A stretch of DNA of 36,426 nucleotides, from assembly GCA_009695305.1 (NCBI GenBank), contig SIBG01000037.1, forward strand, positions 1 through 36,426, in the 5' to 3' direction. Source of the stretch: Opitutus sp. GTDB lineage: Bacteria; Verrucomicrobiota; Verrucomicrobiia; Opitutales; Opitutaceae. Below are positions 7,717 to 15,584 of the stretch, one piece after another. The notes under the pieces were generated by a model. It was not told the origin of the DNA and ran no database searches. It was given only the letters and a program-made list of their open reading frames with translations. The translations under genes and the position numbers were made by a program. Each line of letters opens with the position of its first letter. Within the stretch, counting starts at the first letter, position 1.

Positions 7717-8676
7717 TCACGGGTTTGTGAGTTCGGCGCGTTCGGCGGAGTATTTTTTCAGGAGCGCGTCGAGGCGGGCGGTGATCTGCGCGGCGGTGCC
7801 GACGACGAGCCAGTAGCGATAGCGGTAGGTGGAGCGCGGGCCAAGGTTCACACGGTCGATGGGCGCGACGTGCATACACGGGCCGGCGACGGGATCGTCG
7901 GTTGCGCCGCCGGCGTGCGGGCCGAAATTCCACGGCTGCGTCGCGCTCGGGCTGAAGACGGCGACGCCTTCGCCGTCAGGCGCGAATACGGCCATGATGT
8001 TTCTTGGCGGTGTGGTGCGGCCCCACGGCGGGCCGGGTGGTTGCGACTCGTCGCGCCACGCGCCGTCGCCGAGGTAAGTTTTCATCGTGGAGAAATTACG
8101 CGTGAAATAGCACGCGGGGATCTCCTGCGGCGAGAGGCGCGCTGGGCCCCAGTGGTCGCCGGGCTCGCGTTGGGCGACGAATTCACAGCGGACGACGACG
8201 ACATCCGGCATCGCGGGCTCGAAGGACGTCCACTGCCGCATGAGCGCGGCGGCAGGCTCGTTGGGCATGTCCCAAAGATTTGGAATCGTTTCGGCGTAGA
8301 GCGTGCGGTCGTCGAGTCGCCGGAATTCGGTGACGCGCGCCCACGAGCCCACGCCGCCACCCTGAATGGGATTCCACGACCACGGGCTCCACGACTTGCT
8401 CTGGCCTTCGGCGCGCCGGTCGAGGCGGAGGCCGGCGTAATAAGATTGCTGGATGAGGCGGCCGGGGTCGGCGGAGTTGACTATGTTTTTCGGGTAGCCT
8501 GCCCACGAGAGCCACGTGATCGCGGCGCCCTTCGCGCGGTCGATGCCGACTTTTACGGTGCCGTTGTCGAGCGTGAGCAGGTCTTCACCGCGCGGGGTGA
8601 TGTTTTGCGTCGCAGCCGCAACGCCGAAGGCAGACGCCGACGCGATCAGCACGAGTCTTAGGCCAGCGAGGTTCAT
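7717..8676 (-). CDS. Secreted beta-sandwich-type protein of unknown function
   Basis: 319 residues from MNLAGLRLVLIAS, with a signal peptide ending near AAATQN; the 12 upstream in-frame residues are left out because the signal starts at this Met. The body is rich in short strands and Trp (LTLDNGTVKVGIDRAKGAAI, then SWSPWSWNPIQGGG), and resembles a class of secreted proteins in Planctomycetes and Verrucomicrobia with a galactose-mutarotase-like fold. I cannot name the family and assign no reaction. It is the second gene of the operon, 8 bases after the CRPSL sulfatase and 17 bases before the GH99-like lipoprotein, so it probably acts on or binds the same glycan. Confidence 0.65.
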   Translation of the reverse strand: MNLAGLRLVLIASASAFGVAAATQNITPRGEDLLTLDNGTVKVGIDRAKGAAITWLSWAGYPKNIVNSADPGRLIQQSYYAGLRLDRRAEGQSKSWSPWSWNPIQGGGVGSWARVTEFRRLDDRTLYAETIPNLWDMPNEPAAALMRQWTSFEPAMPDVVVVRCEFVAQREPGDHWGPARLSPQEIPACYFTRNFSTMKTYLGDGAWRDESQPPGPPWGRTTPPRNIMAVFAPDGEGVAVFSPSATQPWNFGPHAGGATDDPVAGPCMHVAPIDRVNLGPRSTYRYRYWLVVGTAAQITARLDALLKKYSAERAELTNP

Positions 8677-8684
8677 CCTAAAAT

Positions 8685-10025
8685 TCACTTGGCCGCGACC
8701 GGTGGCGTCCACCAGGTGTCGAGTTTCTTCCGCAGCTCACGCACGCGTTCGGGCTGCTTCGCGGCGAGGTCGGATTTTTCCCACGGGTCGGACTGCAAAT
8801 CGAAGAGCTCGGGCTTTCCGTTGGGGACGTTGCGTGCGTCGGGCACGATGAGCTTCGACCAGCCGTGGATGATCCAGCGGTGTTCGAGACTCCGCGTGGG
8901 CGCGCCGACGTCGGCAATGTTGTGCGCGTATTGCTCGCCGTGAATCGTGGTGCGCGCGGCGACGGCCTTGGCGTCGGTGAGGTCGAGGCCGGGGAGACTT
9001 TTCGGGAGCGGGGTTTTCAGCAGTGCGGCGAGCGTGGGCCAGAGGTCGATGTTGCTCGCGAGGTGGTCGCGATCCATGCGCGGTGCCACGCGGCCGGGCC
9101 ACGAGATCATGATCGGCGTGCGGTGGCCGCCCTCGTAGGGGGTGAGCTTGGAGCGGGGCGCGAAGCGGTTGGCGACCTCGGGATTTTGGATCCAGCCGTT
9201 GTCGGTCGTGTAGAGGACGATGGTGTTTTCGCGCAGGCCTTTTTTATCGAGATAGCCGAGGAGTTCGCCGCAGGTGCGGTCGAACCACTCGACGCTGGCC
9301 CAGTAGCGGGCGACCGGTTCGCTCGGGGCGAGCTTGAGGTATTTCGCGAGGAGGTCGGCCGGCGGCGTGTGCGGGGCGTGGGGCAGCATCGGGGCATACC
9401 AGACGAGCCACGGCTGAGTGCCGGACTTTTCAATGAACTGCGTGATCGGCGCGAGACCCTGGCGACCAATCTCCAATCCGATGCCGCCGTGGCGGTCGCC
9501 TTTGGCGGTGCCGACCGTCATGGCTTCGCTGAAGCCAGCGGATTTCACGGGATCGCCTTCCCACCACTTGCCCGTTTCGAATGACCGATAGCTGCGCGAG
9601 GTGAGGTCGCGGATAAAGTTCGGACGCGAGTGGAAATTTTCGATGATCGTATTGTAGTAGCGCGCGTATTTCGGATCCGCGCGACCGGTCTGGGCGTTGA
9701 CGCCGGCGTCGGGAAGGGTGGGGTCGTTGCCGGTCACGCCGTGTTGATGCGGATAGAGGCCGGTCGCGATGCTCGAGAGCGACGGCCGGCAGAGCGGCAC
9801 GGGCGAGTAGCCGCGGGTAAAGGTGAGGGACTGCGCCGCGAGTTTGTCGAGAGCGGGCGTCGCGATGTGCGGATGCCCCATGAAGCTGTAGTCCTCCCAG
9901 CCCTGGTCGTCGGAGATGACGACGACGATGTTGGGTCTTGGTGCGACGACGGCGGCGGCGGCGGGGGCCGGAGCAAGGGGGACGCTGAAGAGAAGTGCGA
10001 AAAAAGAACCGAGGATTGGTTTCAT
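8685..10025 (-). CDS. Secreted sulfatase with variant CRPSL active-site motif
   Basis: 446 residues with a signal peptide (MKPILGSFFALLFSVPLAPAP). Sulfatase fold: D39-D40 (VISDDQGWED), C79-R-P-S-L83 followed by SSIATGLYPHQHG, an APMLPHAPH stretch, and YTTDNGW in the second metal site. The canonical CxPxR becomes CRPSL: Cys and Pro are kept but the Arg two after Pro is Leu. Similar CRPSL sequences are, as far as I recall, common among planctomycetal and verrucomicrobial sulfatases, so the gene is probably functional, but formylglycine formation needs checking. It is the first gene of the leftward operon and so is likely under the control of the region at 10026-10443. Substrate unknown, presumably a sulfated glycan. 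Confidence 0.9.
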   Translation of the reverse strand: MKPILGSFFALLFSVPLAPAPAAAAVVAPRPNIVVVISDDQGWEDYSFMGHPHIATPALDKLAAQSLTFTRGYSPVPLCRPSLSSIATGLYPHQHGVTGNDPTLPDAGVNAQTGRADPKYARYYNTIIENFHSRPNFIRDLTSRSYRSFETGKWWEGDPVKSAGFSEAMTVGTAKGDRHGGIGLEIGRQGLAPITQFIEKSGTQPWLVWYAPMLPHAPHTPPADLLAKYLKLAPSEPVARYWASVEWFDRTCGELLGYLDKKGLRENTIVLYTTDNGWIQNPEVANRFAPRSKLTPYEGGHRTPIMISWPGRVAPRMDRDHLASNIDLWPTLAALLKTPLPKSLPGLDLTDAKAVAARTTIHGEQYAHNIADVGAPTRSLEHRWIIHGWSKLIVPDARNVPNGKPELFDLQSDPWEKSDLAAKQPERVRELRKKLDTWWTPPVAAK

Positions 10026-10160
10026 GCGCTGGGTTTGAGAGGGCTCAAGAGGTTTGGTGATGGGGGATGGGTTGGAATTTGGCGGGATGGAATTTCATCG
10101 CGCGGGGCAGCGTGGAGCACGGTGAAAAGTGGCCAAGGCATGGGAAAAGCGTGATCAACA

Positions 10161-10172
10161 GGAAACGATTCC
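10161..10172. promoter_or_regulatory. LacI-type operator-like palindrome
   Basis: GGAAACGATTCC has GGAA/TTCC arms around a central CG, the usual layout of LacI/GalR-family operators. It lies about 136 bases upstream of the first sulfatase gene and about 120 bases from a fragment resembling the C-terminus of a LacI-family regulator. No protein-binding evidence; assignment is by pattern only. The rest of the 418-base spacer 10026-10443 shows no other confident element. Confidence 0.35.
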
Positions 10173-10290
10173 TTTTTCATCTTGCATTCAAGGAAAAACC
10201 GATCGCTGGCCGAAAACTCCCTCCCACCGTAAAAGCGCCGCGCGCCCCGCTCCTCCGATTGAATCTTTCGGTCTTGAGGGCCGTTTCGAT

Positions 10291-10431
10291 ATTGTTTTCT
10301 CCGGAAACGAGTCTCGGCAAAATCAGCCGGTCCGTGAGGTGCGCGCTGCTCTTGGAATCGATCATTTCGTGCATCCGCTGGCACGCCAACCGGGTAATCA
10401 GCCTTCGGCTAAACCGTAACGCCCACGTCAC
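10291..10431 (-). pseudogene. Remnant of a LacI-family regulator C-terminus
   Basis: On the minus strand an open stretch starts right after a stop codon at 10438-10440 and reads VTWALRFSRR..., then ACQRMHEMIDSKSS and TDRLILPRLVSGEN. This order (a VTVLRF-like strand, a helix with ACxRLxxMI, a final LPxxLVxGES strand) is how LacI-family effector domains end. The DNA-binding domain and most of the effector domain are missing. The fragment begins about a dozen bases from the 3' end of tRNA-His. It could also be chance resemblance; the match was judged by eye. Confidence 0.4.
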
Positions 10432-10443
10432 GTGAACCTAAAA

Positions 10444-10521
10444 TGGGGCGGCCAACGGGACTCGAACCCGCGACCCCAAGATTCACAATCTTGTGCTCTA
10501 ACCAACTGAGCTATGACCGCC
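10444..10521 (-). tRNA. tRNA-His (anticodon GTG)
   Basis: Read on the minus strand: extra G at position -1 (base 10521), acceptor GCGGTCA pairing with TGGCCGC, D-stem GCTC/GAGC, anticodon stem CAAGA/TCTTG with loop TTGTGAA giving anticodon GTG, T-loop TTCGAGT, discriminator C73 (base 10447) and an encoded CCA (10446-10444). The G-1:C73 pair is the identity element of bacterial tRNA-His. Confidence 0.97.
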
Positions 10522-10538
10522 GTAAAATAGGAGCGCGA

Positions 10539-10567
10539 AATGTCGCCAGCGACTTCGGCACTGTCAA
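10539..10567 (-). promoter_or_regulatory. Probable promoter of tRNA-His
   Basis: On the minus strand a perfect TTGACA (10567-10562) is separated by 17 bases from GACATT (10544-10539), a weaker -10 match. The predicted start would lie about ten bases before the tRNA. Confidence 0.55.
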
Positions 10568-10629
10568 TCCATTGTTCCCGCGATTGCCGTTGCGCGGGCC
10601 GGGGGCGTTTCACTTTCTCTTGCCCCATC

Positions 10630-11403
10630 ATGCCGCGCTTGCGTCTGGTCACCTTCAACATCGCCCACGGCCGCGGCCTCACCCCCATCCAGGGCCTGAC
10701 CTCCCAGCGCAAGCTCCGGGTAAATCTCCGCCGCATCGCCGCGCTGCTCGACCGGCTCAAAGCCGACATCGTGGCGCTGCAGGAGATCGACGAGCGTTCG
10801 CGCTGGGCTGGAAATTTCGACCACCTCGACTACCTGCGCGTGCACGCCGGTTTTCCGCACGCCGTCTTCGGCATCACCAACCGCCGCACGGGTCTCCTTA
10901 ATCTCAGTTACGGCAACGCCGTGCTCTCGCGCCATCCGATCGGTGCGTCGGAGACGGTCGCGTTTGGCCAGCGGAACATGGGTGAGAAGGGGTTTCTTTA
11001 TGTCGAACTCGACGTGGCCGGTCGCTGCGTGCCCGTCGTAAACCTGCATCTCCACCATAGCTCGCGAGCCCAGCGGCTGCGCCAACTGGATCGCCTGCTG
11101 GCCTGGTTACGGGAAAAGCGGCGCGCTCGCGGCGCCGCGTGGATGGTGCCGCCGATCGTCTGCGGCGACTTTAACACCCCCCGTTCTGTCTCCGATGCCT
11201 CAGCCTCGCTCTTGAGCCATCTTTGCGACCATGGAGACTATACACTCCACCCGCGGGTCGGCCGCACGTTTCCGTCGCCGTTGCCGACCCGCACCCTCGA
11301 CTACATTTTCCTCCCGCCTGAATGCGAATTGACGCGCTGGGAGATTGTGCGCTCAGTCGCCTCCGACCACCGGCCGGTGTTGGTCGAGTTCGACTTGAAA
11401 TAA
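10630..11403 (+). CDS. Endonuclease/exonuclease/phosphatase family protein
   Basis: 257 residues from MPRLRLVTFNIAHG; upstream in-frame codons overlap the tRNA promoter and were dropped. The EEP (DNase I-like) fold motifs are in order: N10 (TFNIAHG), E52 (LQEID), a YGNAVLSRHPI strand, NLHLHH, GDFNTP, and the final SDHRPVLVEF. These are the metal- and phosphate-binding residues of the superfamily, which hydrolyses phosphodiesters in nucleic acids, phosphoinositides or sphingomyelin. No signal peptide, so probably cytoplasmic. It ends 47 bases before trpA on the same strand. The specific substrate is unknown. Confidence 0.88.
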   Translation: MPRLRLVTFNIAHGRGLTPIQGLTSQRKLRVNLRRIAALLDRLKADIVALQEIDERSRWAGNFDHLDYLRVHAGFPHAVFGITNRRTGLLNLSYGNAVLSRHPIGASETVAFGQRNMGEKGFLYVELDVAGRCVPVVNLHLHHSSRAQRLRQLDRLLAWLREKRRARGAAWMVPPIVCGDFNTPRSVSDASASLLSHLCDHGDYTLHPRVGRTFPSPLPTRTLDYIFLPPECELTRWEIVRSVASDHRPVLVEFDLK

Positions 11404-11450
11404 AAATTTCTTTGCGCCCGGCGCGCGATTTTGCGGCGATAAAGGTTCGC

Positions 11451-12254
11451 ATGTCCCGCCTCGCCCAAATCTTTGCCCGCACCCGCGCGGAAAACCGCGC
11501 CGCTTTCGTGGCCTATGTCTGTGCGGGCGACCCTGATTTCGAAACCTCGGTCGCCGGTTGCCGCGCGCTCCTGGCGAGCGGCGTGGATCTCCTCGAATTA
11601 GGGGTGCCGTTTTCCGATCCACTGGCGGACGGGCTGACCAACCAATTGGCCGCGCAGCGGGCGTTAGAGAGCGGGATGACGGCGGCCCGCGTCGGCGAGC
11701 TGGTGCGGCGCATCCGCGAGTTCAGCGACGCGCCGATTATTTTCTACACCTACTACAATTTGATCTTCGCCAATGGCGTCGACGCCTACGTGCGCGCGGC
11801 GAAGACCGCAGGCGTGGATGGCATCCTTGCCCTCGATCTGCCCCCAGAGGAGGCCGGGGAGTTCATCGCGGCGTGCCGCGCGCATGGCGTGGACACGGTC
11901 TTCATCATTGCGCCGACAACCCCCGACGCCCGTATTCCGAAGATCGCGGCGGCGACTACCGGGTTTCTTTACTACGCGTCACGCGAGGGCGTGACAGGAG
12001 TGCGCGATCAGGTGGCGGCCAATATTCCCGAGGCGATCGCGCGCATCCGGGTGCACACGAAGCTGCCGATCGCGGTCGGCTTTGGGATTGGTTCGCGCGC
12101 GCAAGTGGCCCAGGTCGCCGCGACGGCGGATGGCGTGGTGGTGGGTAGTGCGTTGGTAAACTGCGTGCGGAGCAACCTCGCCGACCGCGCCAAAATCGCG
12201 CCCGCGCTCGCGGCCAAGGCCGCCGATCTGTCCGCGGGCGTGAAGCGTTCCTAA
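11451..12254 (+). CDS. trpA: Tryptophan synthase alpha subunit
   Basis: 267 residues, the normal length. TIM barrel that splits indole-3-glycerol phosphate into indole and glyceraldehyde-3-phosphate and passes indole to TrpB. Catalytic E49 and D60 fall at the standard positions (ELGVPFSDPLADG); YYASREGVTG and VGFGIGSRAQV form the phosphate-binding end. After DPLADG the usual GPVIQ segment reads GLTNQ, a small departure. The start at MSRLAQIF follows the family pattern. No trpB or other trp genes lie next to it; instead a diguanylate cyclase gene begins 3 bases after its stop, suggesting co-transcription. Confidence 0.96.
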   Translation: MSRLAQIFARTRAENRAAFVAYVCAGDPDFETSVAGCRALLASGVDLLELGVPFSDPLADGLTNQLAAQRALESGMTAARVGELVRRIREFSDAPIIFYTYYNLIFANGVDAYVRAAKTAGVDGILALDLPPEEAGEFIAACRAHGVDTVFIIAPTTPDARIPKIAAATTGFLYYASREGVTGVRDQVAANIPEAIARIRVHTKLPIAVGFGIGSRAQVAQVAATADGVVVGSALVNCVRSNLADRAKIAPALAAKAADLSAGVKRS

Positions 12255-12257
12255 ACC

Positions 12258-13168
12258 ATGGCTGCCTCCGCCCGCCAGATCCTGCTCATTGATGACGACC
12301 GGCTGCAATACCGGCTCGTGCAGGCGCATTTCAAGAATTTCAGCGGCGACCGTTATCACTCGACAGGGCCGCAACCTACGAAGAGGGACTGGAGAAGCTG
12401 CAGGGTGGGACGCACGCCGCCTGTCTGCTAGATTTTCAACTCGGCGAGCGTGACGGCCTCCAGCTTATCCGGGAGGCGGTGGCGCGGGGTTGCCGCACGC
12501 CCATTGTGTTTCTCACGGCGGAGACGGCTGAGCGGGTGGATATCGCGGCGATGAATGCGGGGGCGCTCGATTATCTGGTGAAGGGCGAAATCACGCCGCG
12601 GATGATCGAACGATCCCTGCGCTATGCGCTGAAACTTGGCGAGACCCTCGAGGCCCTCCGCCGGCTCGCGACGCGCGACCAACTCACGGGCTTGCTGAAC
12701 CGCCGCGAGTTTGAACGCATCCTCACCGAGGAGGAGGAGCGCTCGCGGCGTTTCGGCCATCCGCTGTCGCTCGTGATGATGGACATCGATCATTTCAAAC
12801 GGGTCAACGACACGCACGGGCACCCGGCGGGCGACGTGGTGCTGCGCGAAGTGGCGCGCCGCGTGGCCGATCAGGTGCGGACGGTGGATCGCGTGGTGCG
12901 CTTCGGCGGGGAGGAACTCGTGCTGATTCTGGTGCAGACGGACCGGGTCGGCGCGCTCGACGTGGCGCGCCGGGCATGTGCGGTCGTGGAACGCGACCCG
13001 GTGCTCGTCGGCGACACCATTGCACTGAATGTCACCGTGAGCGCCGGAGTGGCGGCGATGCCGGTCGACGCCTCGTCGGGCCTCACGCTGCTAAACGCCG
13101 CCGACAAGGCGCTCTATGCCGCGAAGTCGCGCGGGCGAAACCGGGCGGTGGCGTTCAACGAACTCTAG
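12258..13168 (+). pseudogene. Receiver-GGDEF diguanylate cyclase, broken by one frameshift
   Basis: The ATG at 12258 opens a CheY-like receiver (ILLIDDDRLQYRLVQAHF) that would hit a stop at 12429-12431. From about 12362 the next frame continues the same domain (DRAATYEEGLEKL, then LLDFQLGERDG with the phosphoacceptor Asp, then FLTAETAERVD and YLVKGEI). It then enters a complete GGDEF domain with inhibitory site RTVD and active site GGEEL at 12905-12919. One missing base between 12351 and 12362 (reading YH-x-DRAAT) explains everything. Intact, the protein would be a phosphorylation-controlled c-di-GMP synthase of about 300 residues. Either a sequencing or assembly error or a true inactivating mutation; the GGDEF half could not start well on its own. 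It follows trpA by 3 bases. Confidence 0.9.
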
Positions 13169-13260
13169 CTGCGCTGGGCGCGGGTTGGAAGCGGCGTGAC
13201 GGCAGTGGGCCATCACTCCTCGCTCGCACGACGGGAGCGGAGCCGTATGAATGGACCGCG

Positions 13261-14190
13261 ATGAAACCTGTTCTGCATGTGCTCACGGGGCCGACGGCAG
13301 TGGGCAAGACCGAGTGGGCGTTGCGCTGGGCGGAGGCGCATGCAGCGGAAATTGTGTCGTGTGATTCGCTGCTGTTTTACCGCGGAATGAACATCGGCAC
13401 GGCGAAACCGACGGCGGAGGAACTCGCGCGGGTGCCGCATCACCTCGTGGATGTCTGCGAGGTGAGCGAGCAGATGGATGTGACAGATTACGTGCGGCTG
13501 GCCCGGGCGGCAGTGGGCGAAATTGCCGCGCGGGGGCGGGCTGTGCTCGTGACGGGGGGCAGCGGTTTTTATCTGAAAAGTTTTTTTGCGCCCGTGGCCG
13601 ATGACGTGGCGGTGTCGGCGGCATTGCGCGAGGAGGTCGCGGCGCTCTCCCTCGCTGAGGCGGTCGCGAGGCTGCGGGAAATAAATCCAGGCGGGCTCGG
13701 GACCCTCGACGTGGCGAATCCGCGGCGCGTGACCCGAGCGTTGGAGCGCTGTATGGCGTCGGGCCGGCCGCTGGCGGAGCTGGCGGCGGAATTCGCGCGC
13801 CGGCCGGGGGCGTTCGCGGACTGGCGGGTGGAACTGACGCGACTCGACCGCCCGCCGGAAGAGCTGGCGGGGCGAATTGCAGCCCGCGTCGAAATGATGT
13901 TGGGTAGACGTGGCGGTGACCGCGAGGCTGGCGGCCTGATCGAGGAGGTGCGGAAGTTGCGGGCGGCGGGATTCGAACGAAATTCCAGCGCCGCGCGGGC
14001 AATTGGTTATCGCGAAGTCCTGGAGTATATCGACGGCCGTTTGTCCGAGACGAACCTAGCGGGCGAGATCACGCAAAACACGCGGGCATTGGTGAAGAAG
14101 CAACGAACATGGTTCCGGACGCAGTTGCCAGAACACCGGGTGCTCGCGGCGGGGGCCTTGCGGAACGAGGCGGAATTATTTCCGGCGTGA
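13261..14190 (+). CDS. miaA: tRNA dimethylallyltransferase
   Basis: 309 residues. Transfers the dimethylallyl group to A37 of tRNAs reading UNN codons. P-loop GPTAVGKT at 10-17, D35-S36 (SCDSLLFYRGMNIGTAKP), the VPHHLVDV and VTGGSGFYLKS stretches, NPRRVTRALE, and AIGYREVLEYIDG near the C-terminus are all family hallmarks. The ATG at 13261 gives the normal start just before the P-loop. It lies 92 bases after the diguanylate cyclase, on the same strand, and ends at a convergent spacer. Confidence 0.96.
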   Translation: MKPVLHVLTGPTAVGKTEWALRWAEAHAAEIVSCDSLLFYRGMNIGTAKPTAEELARVPHHLVDVCEVSEQMDVTDYVRLARAAVGEIAARGRAVLVTGGSGFYLKSFFAPVADDVAVSAALREEVAALSLAEAVARLREINPGGLGTLDVANPRRVTRALERCMASGRPLAELAAEFARRPGAFADWRVELTRLDRPPEELAGRIAARVEMMLGRRGGDREAGGLIEEVRKLRAAGFERNSSAARAIGYREVLEYIDGRLSETNLAGEITQNTRALVKKQRTWFRTQLPEHRVLAAGALRNEAELFPA

Positions 14191-14516
14191 CGGCGTCGGA
14201 GCCGGAAACGCGAAAGAGTGCGACGGAGACGCAAGATTAGGGGTCAATTAATAGATGACAAATGCCCGCTGCCAGAGTGAGACAGTGCGCACGATGTCAA
14301 CTAATGATTGACTAACGATTTGGACCTCGAAGCGTAGGCAGGCGATTGATGGTGGTCGATTGAGCGCCGGGTCGCTAAGCCGGTCAGCGGGCCGGGGTGG
14401 AGGCCCTGGTCGGCGCGGCGATCACGGGAGGTCCGGACCAGCGGACGGCGGAACGGCGAGAAGCGGAGGGCGGAGGAGAAAGAGAACGCACGGCCGGCGG
14501 GAAACGGCGATCCGCC
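14191..14516. other. Convergent spacer with two palindromic boxes
   Basis: The 326 bases between the converging ends of miaA and a leftward gene contain no convincing reading frame. Bases 14238-14325 are AT-richer than the surroundings and hold two related 17-mers: GTCAATTAATAGATGAC at 14243-14259 and GTCAACTAATGATTGAC at 14296-14312. The second is a perfect GTCAA-N7-TTGAC inverted repeat. No T-tailed hairpin was seen. Confidence 0.5.
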
Positions 14517-14993
14517 CTACTTGGTTCGGCGGTAGGTGTCGCGGCTGTAGATGAGAGTGTCGAGCGAGAGGAGATCAACGATGCCACTGGTGGTCGTGGT
14601 GAGACAGAGCTGACCGACCGCGGCGGGAGTCGAAGGCGGTCGCGGTTTTGGGTCGCGGCGGGCGAGACGGTAAGTGTCCCTGATTTCACCGGAGCCGGGC
14701 TGGGCACCACGCTCGGAAAATGCGATCTGTCCGTCGGCCGCGATGACGACGAGGCGGTCGCCGGGTTGATCGCCGGTGGCATAGGTCCCGATGGCGTCGT
14801 GCTGGCGGGCGGCGCGTTCGGCGGGGTCGGTGAGCAGCGTGGTGACGGGATCGGCGCTGACGGATTCGGTGTGGAGAAAGGAGCGGCCCGCCTCAGCGCC
14901 GAGCAGGAGGGCGGCGAGAAAAATGGCGCTGGCGAGCCAGAAAGCGCGGCGGGGCGCGGAGGTCGCAGTGGAGGGGCGAGAAGTGTCGGGCAT
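14517..14993 (-). CDS. Small membrane-anchored hypothetical protein
   Basis: 158 residues. A Pro/Ser/Thr-rich start is followed by one hydrophobic segment at about 17-34 (AFWLASAIFLAALLLGAEAG); the rest would be periplasmic and includes a short strand pattern DRLVVIAADGQIAFSERG. I recognise no family. It follows the pseudopilin-like gene by 32 bases on the same strand, so it is probably part of the same small envelope cluster. The opposite-strand frame over the same bases is Gly/Arg-rich with no protein character. Confidence 0.5.
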   Translation of the reverse strand: MPDTSRPSTATSAPRRAFWLASAIFLAALLLGAEAGRSFLHTESVSADPVTTLLTDPAERAARQHDAIGTYATGDQPGDRLVVIAADGQIAFSERGAQPGSGEIRDTYRLARRDPKPRPPSTPAAVGQLCLTTTTSGIVDLLSLDTLIYSRDTYRRTK

Positions 14994-15025
14994 GACCGGA
15001 GTGGCGTCGTCGGTGGCTGGTGCGG

Positions 15026-15532
15026 TCAGTGTTCGAGCACGTAGACCGGGTAGTGGCGGTAACCGAGACGGAAGGTCCCGGTGGCGAGGTCGCCGTTGTC
15101 GAGCTGGTGATCGAGGTCGGCCAGCTGGTTTCGATCGGAGCTAACGCGGTGCCCGCCGAGAGTGGCGATGACGATGGCGGCGTGGTAGCGTTCGCCTTGT
15201 TGGGGGCGGTTGGGCGCCCAGGTGTAGAAACCCCCGATGGGGGTGACGCGCGACCAGTTGGTGGCGGTGAGGCGGGCAGTCATCCCGGCGGGAATGGCAC
15301 CGGGCACGCCAGTGCCAGCAGGCCAGTCGCCGTGCTCGCGGGCATAGGATTGGAAGGCGCTGGAAAACGTGCGGAGATCGCGGGCCACGGCGGCGGAGCG
15401 GGCGTGGAGGTTGAACTGCTTTAGCGCCGGCAGGGCCAGGGAAAGAGCGACGCTGATGATGAACACGATCACCGACACTTTTAGAAAACTGAAGCCGGCG
15501 TGGTGGCGGGCAGGAACAGTGACGGGGCGCAT
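15026..15532 (-). CDS. Type IV pilin/pseudopilin-like protein with Lys at position 5
   Basis: 168 residues from MRPVTVPARHHAG. It has a short basic leader, Gly13, then FSFLKVSVIVFIISVALSLALP, a hydrophobic helix of the prepilin type, and a helical continuation with SAAVARDLRTFSSAFQSYAREHGDWP, the usual pseudopilin alpha-1 pattern. In a prepilin the mature residue 5 is Glu; here it is Lys18. The C-terminal part contains GGFYTWAPNRPQQGE, similar to the Trp/Pro-rich end of verrucomicrobial pseudopilins. Processing by a prepilin peptidase is plausible. Sits 52 bases after the membrane protein gene and 32 before the next one; no secretion ATPase or secretin is in the window. Confidence 0.7.
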   Translation of the reverse strand: MRPVTVPARHHAGFSFLKVSVIVFIISVALSLALPALKQFNLHARSAAVARDLRTFSSAFQSYAREHGDWPAGTGVPGAIPAGMTARLTATNWSRVTPIGGFYTWAPNRPQQGERYHAAIVIATLGGHRVSSDRNQLADLDHQLDNGDLATGTFRLGYRHYPVYVLEH

Positions 15533-15584
15533 GGCAGGGGGCGGCAGGACGGAACGCGCGCGGGCGCCGCGAAAGGGCGGAGAC

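Noticed and set aside
10444-10521. A duplicated tRNA-His 3' end as a second attachment site inside the window
   Set aside because: Looked for a copy of GGTTCGAGTCCCGTTGG or its complement to the left; only short GGGCGGCC-type matches (for example near 1004) were found, so no att pair can be claimed here.
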